A DNA stretch of 64,000 bases from Mesorhizobium sp. 113-3-3 (GTDB taxonomy: Bacteria > Pseudomonadota > Alphaproteobacteria > Rhizobiales > Rhizobiaceae): the NCBI RefSeq assembly GCF_016756495.1, contig NZ_AP023243.1, positions 7,035,134 to 7,099,133 of the forward strand. The letters are read 5' to 3'. The notes beneath the pieces were generated by a model. The model saw only the letters and a program-made list of their open reading frames with translations. It had not been told where the DNA came from and ran no database searches. Position 1 is the first letter of the stretch. Each line of letters starts with the position of its first letter. Positions 25,842 to 34,606 of the stretch are shown here, piece after piece. The position numbers and the translations under genes were made by a program.

Positions 25842-28800
25842 ATGAACAGCAAGCGGTCCTATCTCGATACACTCAACGCCGGCAGGCAGCGCAGGCCGCG
25901 CACCACGCTCGAGCAACTGAATCGCTCGCTGGAGACGCTGGAACAGCGGCTGGGGCAGTCCCGTGAGGAGGTGACGGCACGTCCGGCTCCGCGCCAATAC
26001 GGTGCCGACCCGCGCTATCCAGCCACCGAGCCGCGCTATCCCGCCACCGAGCCGCGCTATCCCGCCGTCGACCCGCGTTATCCCGCCGCCCAGCCAGCCG
26101 GCCAGCAGCGCTGGTATGAGGATCCGAGGCCGGCGGCACGCCCGCAGAACCCGGCGCCGGCGCCCAGCTTCGACCAGAACTACCAGGCCATCGCCCGTGA
26201 CATCGACCGCGTGCGCGGCCAGGAAGACAGCGTCGCCATGGTCGGCAAGATCGCCGGCGAATTGCGCGGCATGCGCGAGGAACTGCGCCACCAGATGACA
26301 TCGGGCCTGCAGCGCGAATTCGATGCGCTGCGCAAGGATATCGACCGCGCCTTCCAGGCCAACGCCAGACCCGGCGCGGCAGGCAAGGGCAGCGCCGAAC
26401 TCGGTGTCGAATTCGAACGGCTTTCCGGCGCCATCAAGTCGCTGTCGGAAAAGAGCGACGACAGAAGCGTCAACATGCTGCGGCTGGAGCTCGAGCAGGT
26501 GAAGGCCGCGCTCGACACGCTGGCGCGCGAGGAAAGCGTGCAGAAGGTCGACCGCCGCTGGGACGATTTCGACCGCCGCTGGTCGGCTTTCGAGGATCGT
26601 GTCGACGCCGATCACCGCAAACGTTCCGACGATCCCGCCCTTGCGGGCCTGACCGATCGGCTGGAGCAGATCAGCAACGCCGTCAACAATCTGCCGGAAT
26701 CGCTGTCGCTGCGCTCGCTGGAGGAAAAGGTCCGCACGCTGGCCGGCGCCGTCGAGCATTTCGCGGGCCAGCAGGACAATCGCGGTGGCGACACGCTTGC
26801 CATGATCGACGAGCGGCTGGACGAGATTTCGCGCGCCATCGTCGCCTCGACCGTGGCGGCACAGGCCAATACCGTCGACCACGAAGCCTTCGACCGTATC
26901 GAGAAGCGCATCGACTCGCTCGCCCGGCAGATCGAGGAAGGGGCGCAGGATCGCCCCGGCAACGCGGTCATGGATCGCCTGAGCACGCTGTCGAGCCGGG
27001 TTGATGAACTCGCCGGCCGCGCCAATTTGCCCGAACAGGCGATGGAACGGCTGGCCAAGCAGATCACCCTCATCGCCGACAAGATCGACCAGGCGCCGGC
27101 CATGCCCGACGCCGACTACATCTTCCACGGGCTCGAGCAGCGCTTCGACGTGCTGTCCAGCATGATGGAACGCCGCCAGGGCGACGCCATTGAACAGGGC
27201 AACATGCTGTTTCGCGATCTCGAGCGCCGTCTCGACGAGGTTGCCGACCGGCTCGACCAGCGCCTCGTGCCGCAGATCGACAGCGCCGGCATCATGGAAG
27301 CCATCGACGCCCGCTTCACCGCACTTGCCACGCGCATGGAGACACGCGCCGCCGATCCTGCAGGCGAAGCGGCAATCCGCGGACTGGAAAGCCGGCTCGA
27401 GGACATTTCCAGCCGGCTCGACGCATCGGCGGCCCAGGTGGCCGGCATTGATCCGGCGCTGATCCGCAGCCTGGAGGCGCAGGTCGCCGGCCTGTCCGCC
27501 CATCTTTCCAAGCCCAGCACGCCGCTGCCGGAATTCGAGGATATCAGCCCGCGCCTCGACGAGATCGAGAAGGCGCTGGCCGGCACCCGCGATTCCATCC
27601 TCGGCGCGGCACGCGACGCGGCCGAGAACGCGGTGCGTTCGCTGGCCGGGTCGGACGCCAACGCGTCGGCTGTTTCCGGTCTCGCGCAGGACCTCAAGAC
27701 TCTGGAGACGCTGACGCGGCGTTCCGACGAGCGAAATTCGAGAACCTTCGAAGCCATCCACGACACGCTGCTCAAGATCGTCGACAGGCTGGGTTCGCTG
27801 GAGACCAGCGACCCGTCCGAAGCGGTGAGCGAGCTTCTGGACACGCATCAGGACGAGGCCTTCGGCAAGCGCCACGCGCGGACTGCCAAGATGGCTGTCG
27901 CGGCGCCGTCCCTGGATATTGACGAGCCGATGCCGCTGACCGGCGACATGGCCGATCTCGACGGCCGCGCCGCCGCCATAATGCGCAACGAACAGGGCGT
28001 ACGCAGCGACCTGGGCACGCGCTCGCCGGCGGAAGCCGCCGCTGCCGCAGCGATGGCCGCCCTCGGGTCCGACACCATCGCCGAGAAGGATCAGCCGGCA
28101 GGCCGCAAATCGATGTTCGGCGGGCTGGCCCGCGCCTTCAAGGGCAAGAAAGCCGCTGATCTTCCGCCGCTGGCCGGCTCGGCGCCGAGCAGCGACATTC
28201 CGACTGTCGATCTCGACGAGCCGCTCGATCCGAAGGTGGCCAACCGCCCGCTGGAGCCCGGCTCCGGCGCGCCCGACCTCAATGCCATCATGAAGCGCGT
28301 GCGCGACGAACGCGGTCAGCCGGCAAAGCCCGGCGAAGGCGATGCCGCGAAATCGGATTTCATCGCAGCCGCGCGGCGCGCGGCGCAGGCCGCCGCCGCC
28401 GAGGCCGACGCCTTGAAGCGCCAGTCGACGGTGAAAGGGCCGGTAAAGGCGCTCCGGATCGGCGACCTGCTCAAGGCGCGGCGCAAGCCGATCCTGATGG
28501 CGGCGGCAGCGATCATGCTGGCGCTTGCCGGCCTGCAACTCGGCAAGGCGTTCCTCTCGGATCCCGCCCAGGTGGCCAGCAACGACGCCGCACCGATCGT
28601 CGCCGCACAGCCGGTGCAGACGGCATCCGTCGACACGGCGAGTCAGCCGAAGATGGAAGCCCAGCCGGCGGCGACAGACAGCGCGCCGGCCCGTGCCGTC
28701 AGGCAGGCCGAGCAATCCGCTCCCCCGGTGAAGGACGACATGGTGGCGCAGACCGCCCTGGCGATGCCGTCGGACACGGACGCAATGGCGAATACGGCGC

Positions 28801-29948
28801 CGGTCGCGGAGCCCGCTGCTACGCCTGCTGCTTCCACTGCCGCTTCCGGCCCGACATCTGCCGCTTCAGACGCAATGGCTTCGGCCGCTCCGGCGCCGGC
28901 TGCGCCCATTGCCACGACTCCGATGGATGCGACGGCTTCCGAGCCGGCCGCTGTCGCCGGCGGTGCGCAAGCGACGACCACCGATACCCAGCCGGCAGCG
29001 GCTGCTCCAACGGTGGCCAACGACGGCATCGCCAAGGACACCACCGGCGCCGTTGCACCGGCAGGTGCCCCCGCGACGGCAGCCGCGGCCAAGTTCGACA
29101 TTCCGGCCGATGCCGGCCCGGCCGCGCTGCGCGATGCCGCCGCTGGTGGCGACGCCAAGGCGCTGTTCGAGATCGGCTCGCGCTACGCCGAATCGCGCGG
29201 CGTCAAGGAAGACATGGCGGCAGCCGCCAAATGGTACGAGAAATCGGCGGAACTCGGTTTCGCGCCGGCCGAATACCGCATCGGCAATTTCTATGAGAAG
29301 GGCATCGGCGTCGCCCGCGACATCAAGAAGTCGAAGACCTGGTACCAACTCGCCGCCGAACAGGGCAATGCCAGCGCCATGCACAATCTGGCCGTGCTGT
29401 TCGCCATGGCCGCCGATGGCGTGACCGACAATGAATCGGCCGCGCGCTGGTTCCAGGAGGCCGCCGACCTCGGCGTCAAGGACAGCCAGTTCAATCTCGG
29501 CATCCTCGCCGCCAAGGGCGTCGGCATGAAGCAGAACCTGGAGGAGTCCTACAAATGGTTCGCGCTCGTCGCCAAGACCGGCGACAAGGACGCCGCCGCC
29601 AAGCGCGACGAGATCGCTAATGCGCTGCGGCCCGAGCAGCTCGAGCGGGCGCGCGCGGCGACCGAACTGTGGAAGGCCAAGCCGCTCAACGCGGCGAGCA
29701 ATTCGGCCGACATTCCCGAATCCTGGCAGGAAGGCACGCCGCAGACGACCGCCGGCATCGACATGAAGAAGGCGGTCAAGAACATCCAGCTCATCCTCAA
29801 CAAGAATGGCTATGACGCCGGCGGCGCCGACGGCGTCATGGGCGACAAGACCAAGAACGCGATCATCGCTTTCCAGACCGACAACAAGCTGCCGGCGACC
29901 GGCGCCGTCGATGAAAAACTGGTCAGAGCGCTGCTGGCGCGCAAATAA
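25842..29948 (+). CDS. podJ: PodJ-like polarity protein with Sel1 repeats and peptidoglycan-binding domain
   Basis: 1368 residues. The cytoplasmic N-terminal ~880 residues are mostly amphipathic coiled coil (repeated R/L/E/D-rich segments such as LERRLDEVADRLDQRL), preceded by a Pro/Tyr tandem repeat at residues 56-83. A single transmembrane helix (PILMAAAAIMLALAGLQLG) is near residue 885. Outside the membrane follow an Ala/Pro/Thr-rich linker (~907-1083), a set of Sel1 repeats (~1085-1260; AAAKWYEKSAELGFAPAEY and similar) and a C-terminal PG_binding_1 domain (ILNKNGYDAGGADGVMGDKT). This order is that of PodJ, which organises the new pole in Caulobacter and rhizobia and is needed for polar pili in Caulobacter. 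The Tad pilus locus lies 17 kb away. Start ATG at 25842 gives MNSKRSYLDTLNAGRQ. Confidence 0.88.
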   Translation: MNSKRSYLDTLNAGRQRRPRTTLEQLNRSLETLEQRLGQSREEVTARPAPRQYGADPRYPATEPRYPATEPRYPAVDPRYPAAQPAGQQRWYEDPRPAARPQNPAPAPSFDQNYQAIARDIDRVRGQEDSVAMVGKIAGELRGMREELRHQMTSGLQREFDALRKDIDRAFQANARPGAAGKGSAELGVEFERLSGAIKSLSEKSDDRSVNMLRLELEQVKAALDTLAREESVQKVDRRWDDFDRRWSAFEDRVDADHRKRSDDPALAGLTDRLEQISNAVNNLPESLSLRSLEEKVRTLAGAVEHFAGQQDNRGGDTLAMIDERLDEISRAIVASTVAAQANTVDHEAFDRIEKRIDSLARQIEEGAQDRPGNAVMDRLSTLSSRVDELAGRANLPEQAMERLAKQITLIADKIDQAPAMPDADYIFHGLEQRFDVLSSMMERRQGDAIEQGNMLFRDLERRLDEVADRLDQRLVPQIDSAGIMEAIDARFTALATRMETRAADPAGEAAIRGLESRLEDISSRLDASAAQVAGIDPALIRSLEAQVAGLSAHLSKPSTPLPEFEDISPRLDEIEKALAGTRDSILGAARDAAENAVRSLAGSDANASAVSGLAQDLKTLETLTRRSDERNSRTFEAIHDTLLKIVDRLGSLETSDPSEAVSELLDTHQDEAFGKRHARTAKMAVAAPSLDIDEPMPLTGDMADLDGRAAAIMRNEQGVRSDLGTRSPAEAAAAAAMAALGSDTIAEKDQPAGRKSMFGGLARAFKGKKAADLPPLAGSAPSSDIPTVDLDEPLDPKVANRPLEPGSGAPDLNAIMKRVRDERGQPAKPGEGDAAKSDFIAAARRAAQAAAAEADALKRQSTVKGPVKALRIGDLLKARRKPILMAAAAIMLALAGLQLGKAFLSDPAQVASNDAAPIVAAQPVQTASVDTASQPKMEAQPAATDSAPARAVRQAEQSAPPVKDDMVAQTALAMPSDTDAMANTAPVAEPAATPAASTAASGPTSAASDAMASAAPAPAAPIATTPMDATASEPAAVAGGAQATTTDTQPAAAAPTVANDGIAKDTTGAVAPAGAPATAAAAKFDIPADAGPAALRDAAAGGDAKALFEIGSRYAESRGVKEDMAAAAKWYEKSAELGFAPAEYRIGNFYEKGIGVARDIKKSKTWYQLAAEQGNASAMHNLAVLFAMAADGVTDNESAARWFQEAADLGVKDSQFNLGILAAKGVGMKQNLEESYKWFALVAKTGDKDAAAKRDEIANALRPEQLERARAATELWKAKPLNAASNSADIPESWQEGTPQTTAGIDMKKAVKNIQLILNKNGYDAGGADGVMGDKTKNAIIAFQTDNKLPATGAVDEKLVRALLARK
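26007..26090 (+). repeat. In-frame 21-bp tandem repeat in podJ
   Basis: Four consecutive 21-bp units encode DPRYPAT, EPRYPAT, EPRYPAV and DPRYPAA (residues 56-83), between a short helical start and the coiled coil. The units are close at the DNA level, so copy number could vary between strains without breaking the frame. Confidence 0.85.
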
Positions 29949-30141
29949 CAAGAAGAAGCGTCGTTTCCACGACGCTGTTGCCACACATTTGCCTGTTAAC
30001 TGATTGAGATATTTTTTGTTTCGGCGCGGCGACGGGGTTTGACCCCGCCGCCGCGTCGGCGCAAGGAAAAATTGGCTTTTCGGTGCGAGACTGCCGAGAA
30101 TGGCTGTATTCGCCGACAGGCAAACTGATCGAGACTGACGG

Positions 30142-31065
30142 GTGGGCATCTATCTCCCGATTGCGGAAATTTCCGTCAACGTCTTCGTGCTGCTGGCCAT
30201 GGGCGCGGCGGTGGGCTTCCTGTCGGGCATGTTCGGCGTCGGCGGCGGCTTCCTCATCACCCCGCTTCTGATCTTCTACAACATCCCCCCGGCGATCGCG
30301 GTCGCCACCGGCGCCAACCAGGTCATCGCCTCTTCCGTCTCCGGCGTGCTGTCGCACATGAAGCGGGGCACGCTCGACTTCAAGCTCGGCGGCGTGCTCC
30401 TGGCCGGCGGCATCATCGGCTCCACCGCCGGCATCTACGTCTTTGCCTTCCTGCGCCGGCTCGGTCAGCTCGACCTGTTCATCTCGCTGCTTTATGTCGT
30501 GCTGCTCGGCACGGTCGGCGGGCTGATGCTGGTCGAAAGCATCAATGCGCTGCGCGCCACACGCAGCGGCGCCGCCCCGGTGCTGAAGAAATCCGGCCAG
30601 CACAACTGGATCCACCGGCTGCCGCTGAAGATGCGCTTCAGGGCGTCGAAACTGTTCGTCAGCGTCATCCCGGTGCTGGGCCTTGGCGCCGGCATCGGCT
30701 TCCTGTCGTCGATCATGGGCGTCGGCGGCGGCTTCATCATGGTGCCGGCGCTGATCTATCTGCTCAAGGTGCCGACCAATGTCGTTATCGGCACCTCGCT
30801 GTTCCAGATCATCTTCACCTCCGCCTACACCACGCTGGTTCACGCCACCACCAACCAGACCGTCGATGTCGTGCTGGCCTTCCTGCTGATGGCAGGTGGG
30901 GTGGCCGGCGCGCAATATGGCGCCAAGGCCGGCCAGAGGCTGCGCGGCGAGCAGCTCAGGGCGCTGCTGGCCTTGCTGGTGCTGGCCGTGGCGATCCGGC
31001 TCGCCATCGATCTCTTCGTCACCCCGCCCAATCTCTATTCGCTGTCCAGCGTGGGCCTCAACTGA
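30142..31065 (+). CDS. TauE/SafE family sulfite/organosulfonate exporter
   Basis: Inner-membrane anion exporter of the TauE/SafE family, 307 residues with about eight hydrophobic segments. The duplicated family motif is clear: GFLSGMFGVGGGFLITPLLI in the first half and GFLSSIMGVGGGFIMVPALI in the second. The start is a GTG at 30142 with GACGGGTG just before; the protein then begins MGIYLPIAEISVNVFVL. Its stop overlaps the next gene's ATG (TGATG), so they are coupled. The pairing with a TIGR02186 protein is conserved in Rhizobiales. With the sulfite dehydrogenase-like genes further right, sulfite export is a reasonable guess; the family also exports other compounds. Confidence 0.9.
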   Translation: MGIYLPIAEISVNVFVLLAMGAAVGFLSGMFGVGGGFLITPLLIFYNIPPAIAVATGANQVIASSVSGVLSHMKRGTLDFKLGGVLLAGGIIGSTAGIYVFAFLRRLGQLDLFISLLYVVLLGTVGGLMLVESINALRATRSGAAPVLKKSGQHNWIHRLPLKMRFRASKLFVSVIPVLGLGAGIGFLSSIMGVGGGFIMVPALIYLLKVPTNVVIGTSLFQIIFTSAYTTLVHATTNQTVDVVLAFLLMAGGVAGAQYGAKAGQRLRGEQLRALLALLVLAVAIRLAIDLFVTPPNLYSLSSVGLN

Positions 31066-31856
31066 TGGCGGGCCCGAAAGCATTCGCAGCCGCCATCCTC
31101 CTGTCACTGCTTGCGGCCACCGCGCCGGCGAAGGCACAGACGCCACTGACGGAAGGCATCCAGATCGGTCTCTCCACCGACAACGTCTCGATCACCGCCG
31201 GTTTTTCCGGCGCCGACCTGACCATCTTCGGTTCGCTGGAAAATCCCGACCCGCTGGTTGCCCGCCAGGGCCGCTACGACGTCATCGTCGTGCTCGAAGG
31301 GCCACCCAAGCCGGTCGTGGTGCGGCGCAAGGACCGGGTGCTCGGCGTGTGGGTCAATCTGGATTCCGAAACCTTCGAGAACGTGCCCGTGTCCTATTCG
31401 GTGGCGACGACGCGGCCGCTGCAGGACATCACCGAACCCAACAGCTACAAGCAACTGTCGCTCGGCGCCTCCAACCTCTACATGCAGCCCGCCGACGCCG
31501 GCGACAGCCCGGCGACGATCGAGGAATTCACCGCTGCATTGCGTGAGCGCAAGGGCGCGGCTGGCCTCTACAGCGAGAATGTCGGCGGCGTGCAGTTCCT
31601 GTCGCAGAACCTGTTCCGCGCCACTGTCAGGCTGGCGCCGAACGTGCCGGTTGGCACCCACAAGGCCCGCGCGTTCCTGTTCAAGAGCGGCCTGTTCATC
31701 AAGGAGAGCTCGGCCCAACTCGAAATCCGCAAGTCCGGCTTCGAACAGTCGATCTTCCGCGTCGCCCACGACTACTCCTTCCTCTATGGCGTCTTCGCCA
31801 TATCGCTGGCCATGCTGACGGGCTGGCTCGGCAGGCTGATCTTTCGCAAGGACTGA
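31065..31856 (+). CDS. TIGR02186 family membrane-associated protein
   Basis: 263 residues with a signal peptide (AAAILLSLLAATAPAKAQ) and a C-terminal membrane helix (SFLYGVFAISLAMLTGWLG), so most of the protein is periplasmic: beta-rich (NVSITAGFSGADLTIFGSLE, RYDVIVVLEGPPKPVVVRRK). This is the family that accompanies TauE/SafE exporters. Function unknown; a periplasmic accessory or chaperone of the exporter is inferred from coupling by overlapping stop/start codons. Confidence 0.85.
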   Translation: MAGPKAFAAAILLSLLAATAPAKAQTPLTEGIQIGLSTDNVSITAGFSGADLTIFGSLENPDPLVARQGRYDVIVVLEGPPKPVVVRRKDRVLGVWVNLDSETFENVPVSYSVATTRPLQDITEPNSYKQLSLGASNLYMQPADAGDSPATIEEFTAALRERKGAAGLYSENVGGVQFLSQNLFRATVRLAPNVPVGTHKARAFLFKSGLFIKESSAQLEIRKSGFEQSIFRVAHDYSFLYGVFAISLAMLTGWLGRLIFRKD

Positions 31857-32030
31857 GACGTCCAAAGGGGGTTTCCCTTTCCCGCGCCATGCTATAGACC
31901 GCACCTCCCCGCCCAACGGGCAAGCACGCACAATTCAATTCGGCAGAGCGGTCCGGTCGCCCGGAACCACAGCGCACGCTTCTCCCGCGAGCGCCGATCC
32001 GTTGTCTGCCGCCAATGACAGGAGGCTGCT

Positions 32031-33287
32031 TTGCGACCAGCATTCGCCGGTATCGATTTCGGCACTTCGAACTCCACGGTCGGCGTGGTCCGCAATGGGC
32101 AGCCCCACCTCGTCGCGCTTGAAGGCGGCCAGGTCACGCTGCCCAGCGCAGTGTTCTTCAATTTCGAGGACGGCCGCATCTGTTTTGGCCGCCAGGCCAT
32201 CGCCAACTACACCGACAGCGTCGAGGGCCGGCTGATGCGCTCGCTGAAGAGCGTGCTGGGCAGCTCGCTGGCGCATGAGAAGACGCGCATAAAGGCGCGC
32301 TCGATCGGCTTCATGGAAATCATCGGCCTGTTCCTCGGGCATCTCAGGAAGAAGCTCGAAGAGGACGGCGGCGATCTGGTCGAGACCGTGGTGCTCGGCC
32401 GTCCGGTGCAGTTCGTCGATGACGACCCGCAAGCCGACGCGAACGCGCAGAACGACCTGGAAAAGGCGGCGCACGCCCAGGGCTTCAAGCACATTGCCTT
32501 CCAGTTCGAGCCGATTGCCGCGGCGCTCGATTATGAGCAGAGGGTGACGCGCGAGGAACTGGCGCTTATCATCGACATGGGCGGCGGCACGTCCGACTTT
32601 TCGGTCGTGCGCGTCTCACCGGAGCGCGCCCGATCCCTCGACCGAAAGGACGATATCCTGGCCAGCCGGGGTGTTCACATCGGCGGTACGGATTTCGACC
32701 GGCTGCTCAGCATCGCCCATGTCATGCCGCAGCTCGGCTATTTGACCCCGACCAAGGACGGCAAGCGCAATCTGCCGGCCAGCTACTTCATCGATCTCGC
32801 GACATGGCAGCGCATCAACCTGGTCTACACCGCCAAGGCGATGACGCATCTGCGCCAGATCCGCTACGAGGCCGCGCGCGCCGACCTTGTCGACCGCTTC
32901 ATCCACATCGTCGAGCATCGTTACGGGCACGCGCTGGCGGCATTGGTCGAAAAAGCCAAGATCGAGCTTACCGACCAATCATCGGCCGAAGTCGCGGTGA
33001 GCCTATCGGACGTGGCGTTCGCCGCCGCGATCACGCGCGACGGGCTGGACGCCACCATCGCCAGGGACATCGAGCGGGTCACCGCAACGGTGGCTGACAC
33101 CATCCGCGACGCCGGGGTCAAGCCGTCCGACATCACCGCGGTGTTCCTGACCGGCGGCTCGACCGCGATCCCGCTGGCAAGACGGGAAATCCTGTCGCTG
33201 GTGCCGCAGGCTTCCGTCATCGACGGCGACATGTTCGGTTCGGTCGGGCTTGGCCTGGCGCTGGACGCCCAGCGCAAGTTCGGCTGA
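32031..33287 (+). CDS. Hsp70-family protein (YegD-like)
   Basis: 418-residue actin-fold ATPase of the Hsp70 superfamily but without the substrate-binding domain, similar in shape to E. coli YegD. Phosphate-1 loop AGIDFGTSNSTVGVVRNGQ near residue 6, phosphate-2 LALIIDMGGGTSDFSVVRV near residue 180, and the adenosine motif ITAVFLTGGSTAIPLARREI near residue 370 are all intact. The start codon is TTG at 32031, with an AGGAGG six bases upstream that settles the choice. Substrate and partners are unknown. The 174-base gap before it has no gene. Confidence 0.88.
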   Translation: MRPAFAGIDFGTSNSTVGVVRNGQPHLVALEGGQVTLPSAVFFNFEDGRICFGRQAIANYTDSVEGRLMRSLKSVLGSSLAHEKTRIKARSIGFMEIIGLFLGHLRKKLEEDGGDLVETVVLGRPVQFVDDDPQADANAQNDLEKAAHAQGFKHIAFQFEPIAAALDYEQRVTREELALIIDMGGGTSDFSVVRVSPERARSLDRKDDILASRGVHIGGTDFDRLLSIAHVMPQLGYLTPTKDGKRNLPASYFIDLATWQRINLVYTAKAMTHLRQIRYEAARADLVDRFIHIVEHRYGHALAALVEKAKIELTDQSSAEVAVSLSDVAFAAAITRDGLDATIARDIERVTATVADTIRDAGVKPSDITAVFLTGGSTAIPLARREILSLVPQASVIDGDMFGSVGLGLALDAQRKFG

Positions 33288-33430
33288 CCGGTCCGTTGAT
33301 ATTCAGGTGATGCCGGCCTGCAAATGGCCGTTTCCTGTGCTTCCGGTACTCGCGTACCCGAACGTACGCTCCGTTCCGGTTCTCGGAACCAACCATTTTC
33401 GGCACGGCCTGACCTGAATCTCAGCGAACC

Positions 33431-34324
33431 TCACCCGTGGTCTGCTGACGCGCCGAGATGCGCCTTGAGCGCCATCTGGGCCAGGCTTGCCTGGCGCTCG
33501 CGATGCGTGATCATGGCGAAGTCGCGCTTGGGTAATTCGATCGGCACGGAGCGCAGGCTGCCTTCGGCGACGGCGCGTCCGACGACGAGTTCCGAAATGA
33601 TGGTGGCGCCGGCGCCCGCCTCGACCGCCTGGCGAACCGCCTCGTTGCTGGGCAGCACCAGGAACACCTGCAAATCGGCAAGCGAAATCCCCTCGCGCCG
33701 CGCCAGATCCTCCAGCACCTCGCGCGTGCCCGAACCGCCCTCGCGGATGATCCAGCGCAGGCCCTTGATGTCGGGACGGCCCGGTGCGGTTTCGACGATC
33801 TCGGGATGTGACGCGGCAACCACCAGCATCAGCCGGTCGGTGTCGACCTTGGCGCGACGCAATATGTCGGACTCGGTGCGCCCCTCGACCAGGCCGAGAT
33901 CGGCGGTTCCATCCAGTACGCTGGCCTCGACCTGCCTTGTGTTGCCGATGCTGACGCTCAGCCGCACCGCGGGGTAGGCTTCGTGGAAGGACGCCAGCCG
34001 GCGCGGCAGCCAGTAGCTGGCGATGGTCAGGCTGGCGGCGATGGAGAGGCTGCCGGCGACCGTCTGCGAGACATGTTCCAGCACATTGCGCGCGGCAGCG
34101 GCCCGCTCCAGAACGGCCTTTGCCTCCGGCAGGAACCGGTGGCCGGTCTGGGCAAGCTCGATGTTGCGACCGACGCGGTTGAACAGATGGACGCCGTGCT
34201 GCTCTTCAAGCGCACGGATGGCGGCCGACGCGGCCGACTGTGAAATGCCCAGAAGCTCCGCCGCCTTGGTCATGTGGCCGCGCTCGGCGACGGCGACGAA
34301 AATGCGCAACTGATCCAGGGTCAT
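33431..34324 (-). CDS. LysR-family transcriptional regulator
   Basis: 297-residue LysR regulator. The N-terminal HTH is MTLDQLRIFVAVAERGHMTK, AAELLGISQSAASAAIRALE; the C-terminal effector domain has the usual two alpha/beta lobes (GSLSIAASLTIASYWLPRRL, ADLGLVEGRTESDILRRAKV, GLRWIIREGGSGTREVLED). The ATG at 34324 gives the standard N-terminus; the slightly longer TTG start at 34342 lacks support. It is divergent from the soe-like operon, the usual arrangement for a LysR activator of its neighbour, so it probably controls that operon in response to a sulfur metabolite. The effector is unknown. Confidence 0.92.
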   Translation of the reverse strand: MTLDQLRIFVAVAERGHMTKAAELLGISQSAASAAIRALEEQHGVHLFNRVGRNIELAQTGHRFLPEAKAVLERAAAARNVLEHVSQTVAGSLSIAASLTIASYWLPRRLASFHEAYPAVRLSVSIGNTRQVEASVLDGTADLGLVEGRTESDILRRAKVDTDRLMLVVAASHPEIVETAPGRPDIKGLRWIIREGGSGTREVLEDLARREGISLADLQVFLVLPSNEAVRQAVEAGAGATIISELVVGRAVAEGSLRSVPIELPKRDFAMITHRERQASLAQMALKAHLGASADHG

Positions 34325-34342
34325 AGGCCCATTAAGAACCAA

Positions 34343-34385
34343 TATCGATCGAATTTACAAGAACAACTGATTAGACGGATCGATA
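34343..34385. promoter_or_regulatory. Inverted repeat between lysR and the soe-like operon
   Basis: 8-bp arms TATCGATC (34343-34350) and GATCGATA (34378-34385) are separated by 27 AT-rich bases between the divergent lysR and soe-like genes. The spacing is consistent with two LysR contact sites. Candidate operator only. Confidence 0.4.
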
Positions 34386-34447
34386 GCTTCATTCTACATT
34401 TTCGCGCGAAGTTAGAAAAAATTCGCCAGCGGATGGCAGAGACTAAA

Positions 34448-34606
34448 ATGATCGGGCGGTTCAAGTCCCTTCTCGCGCATTGGACCCGCGGCATCCGCAG
34501 ACGGCTGGCCGGCGATCGCTACCACCCGGAAGAGCATTACATGCGCGGCCCCGGGCCGAAGACGCGAGCCAAAGCGGCCGGCCGCACGGGCACATCCGGA
34601 TCATGA
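34448..34606 (+). CDS. Small basic protein coupled to the molybdoenzyme gene
   Basis: 52-residue frame, MIGRFKSLLAHWTRGIRRRL onward, rich in Arg/Lys/Gly (RGPGPKTRAKAAGR near the end) with no cysteines or signal peptide. Its stop overlaps the ATG of the following molybdoenzyme gene as ATGA, so translation would be coupled. An in-frame ATG at 34433 is an alternative start; neither has a strong Shine-Dalgarno. It may be a dedicated chaperone or an assembly factor for the molybdoenzyme, or a translation-coupling leader. I do not recognise the family. Real status is uncertain but the overlap and position support it. Confidence 0.5.
   Translation: MIGRFKSLLAHWTRGIRRRLAGDRYHPEEHYMRGPGPKTRAKAAGRTGTSGS

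Noticed and set aside
25692..28715. A 1007-codon minus-strand open frame across podJ
   Set aside because: It is the antisense shadow of the coiled-coil region of podJ; GC-rich third positions keep the opposite strand open, it has no recognisable domains and it spans a gene with clear PodJ architecture.
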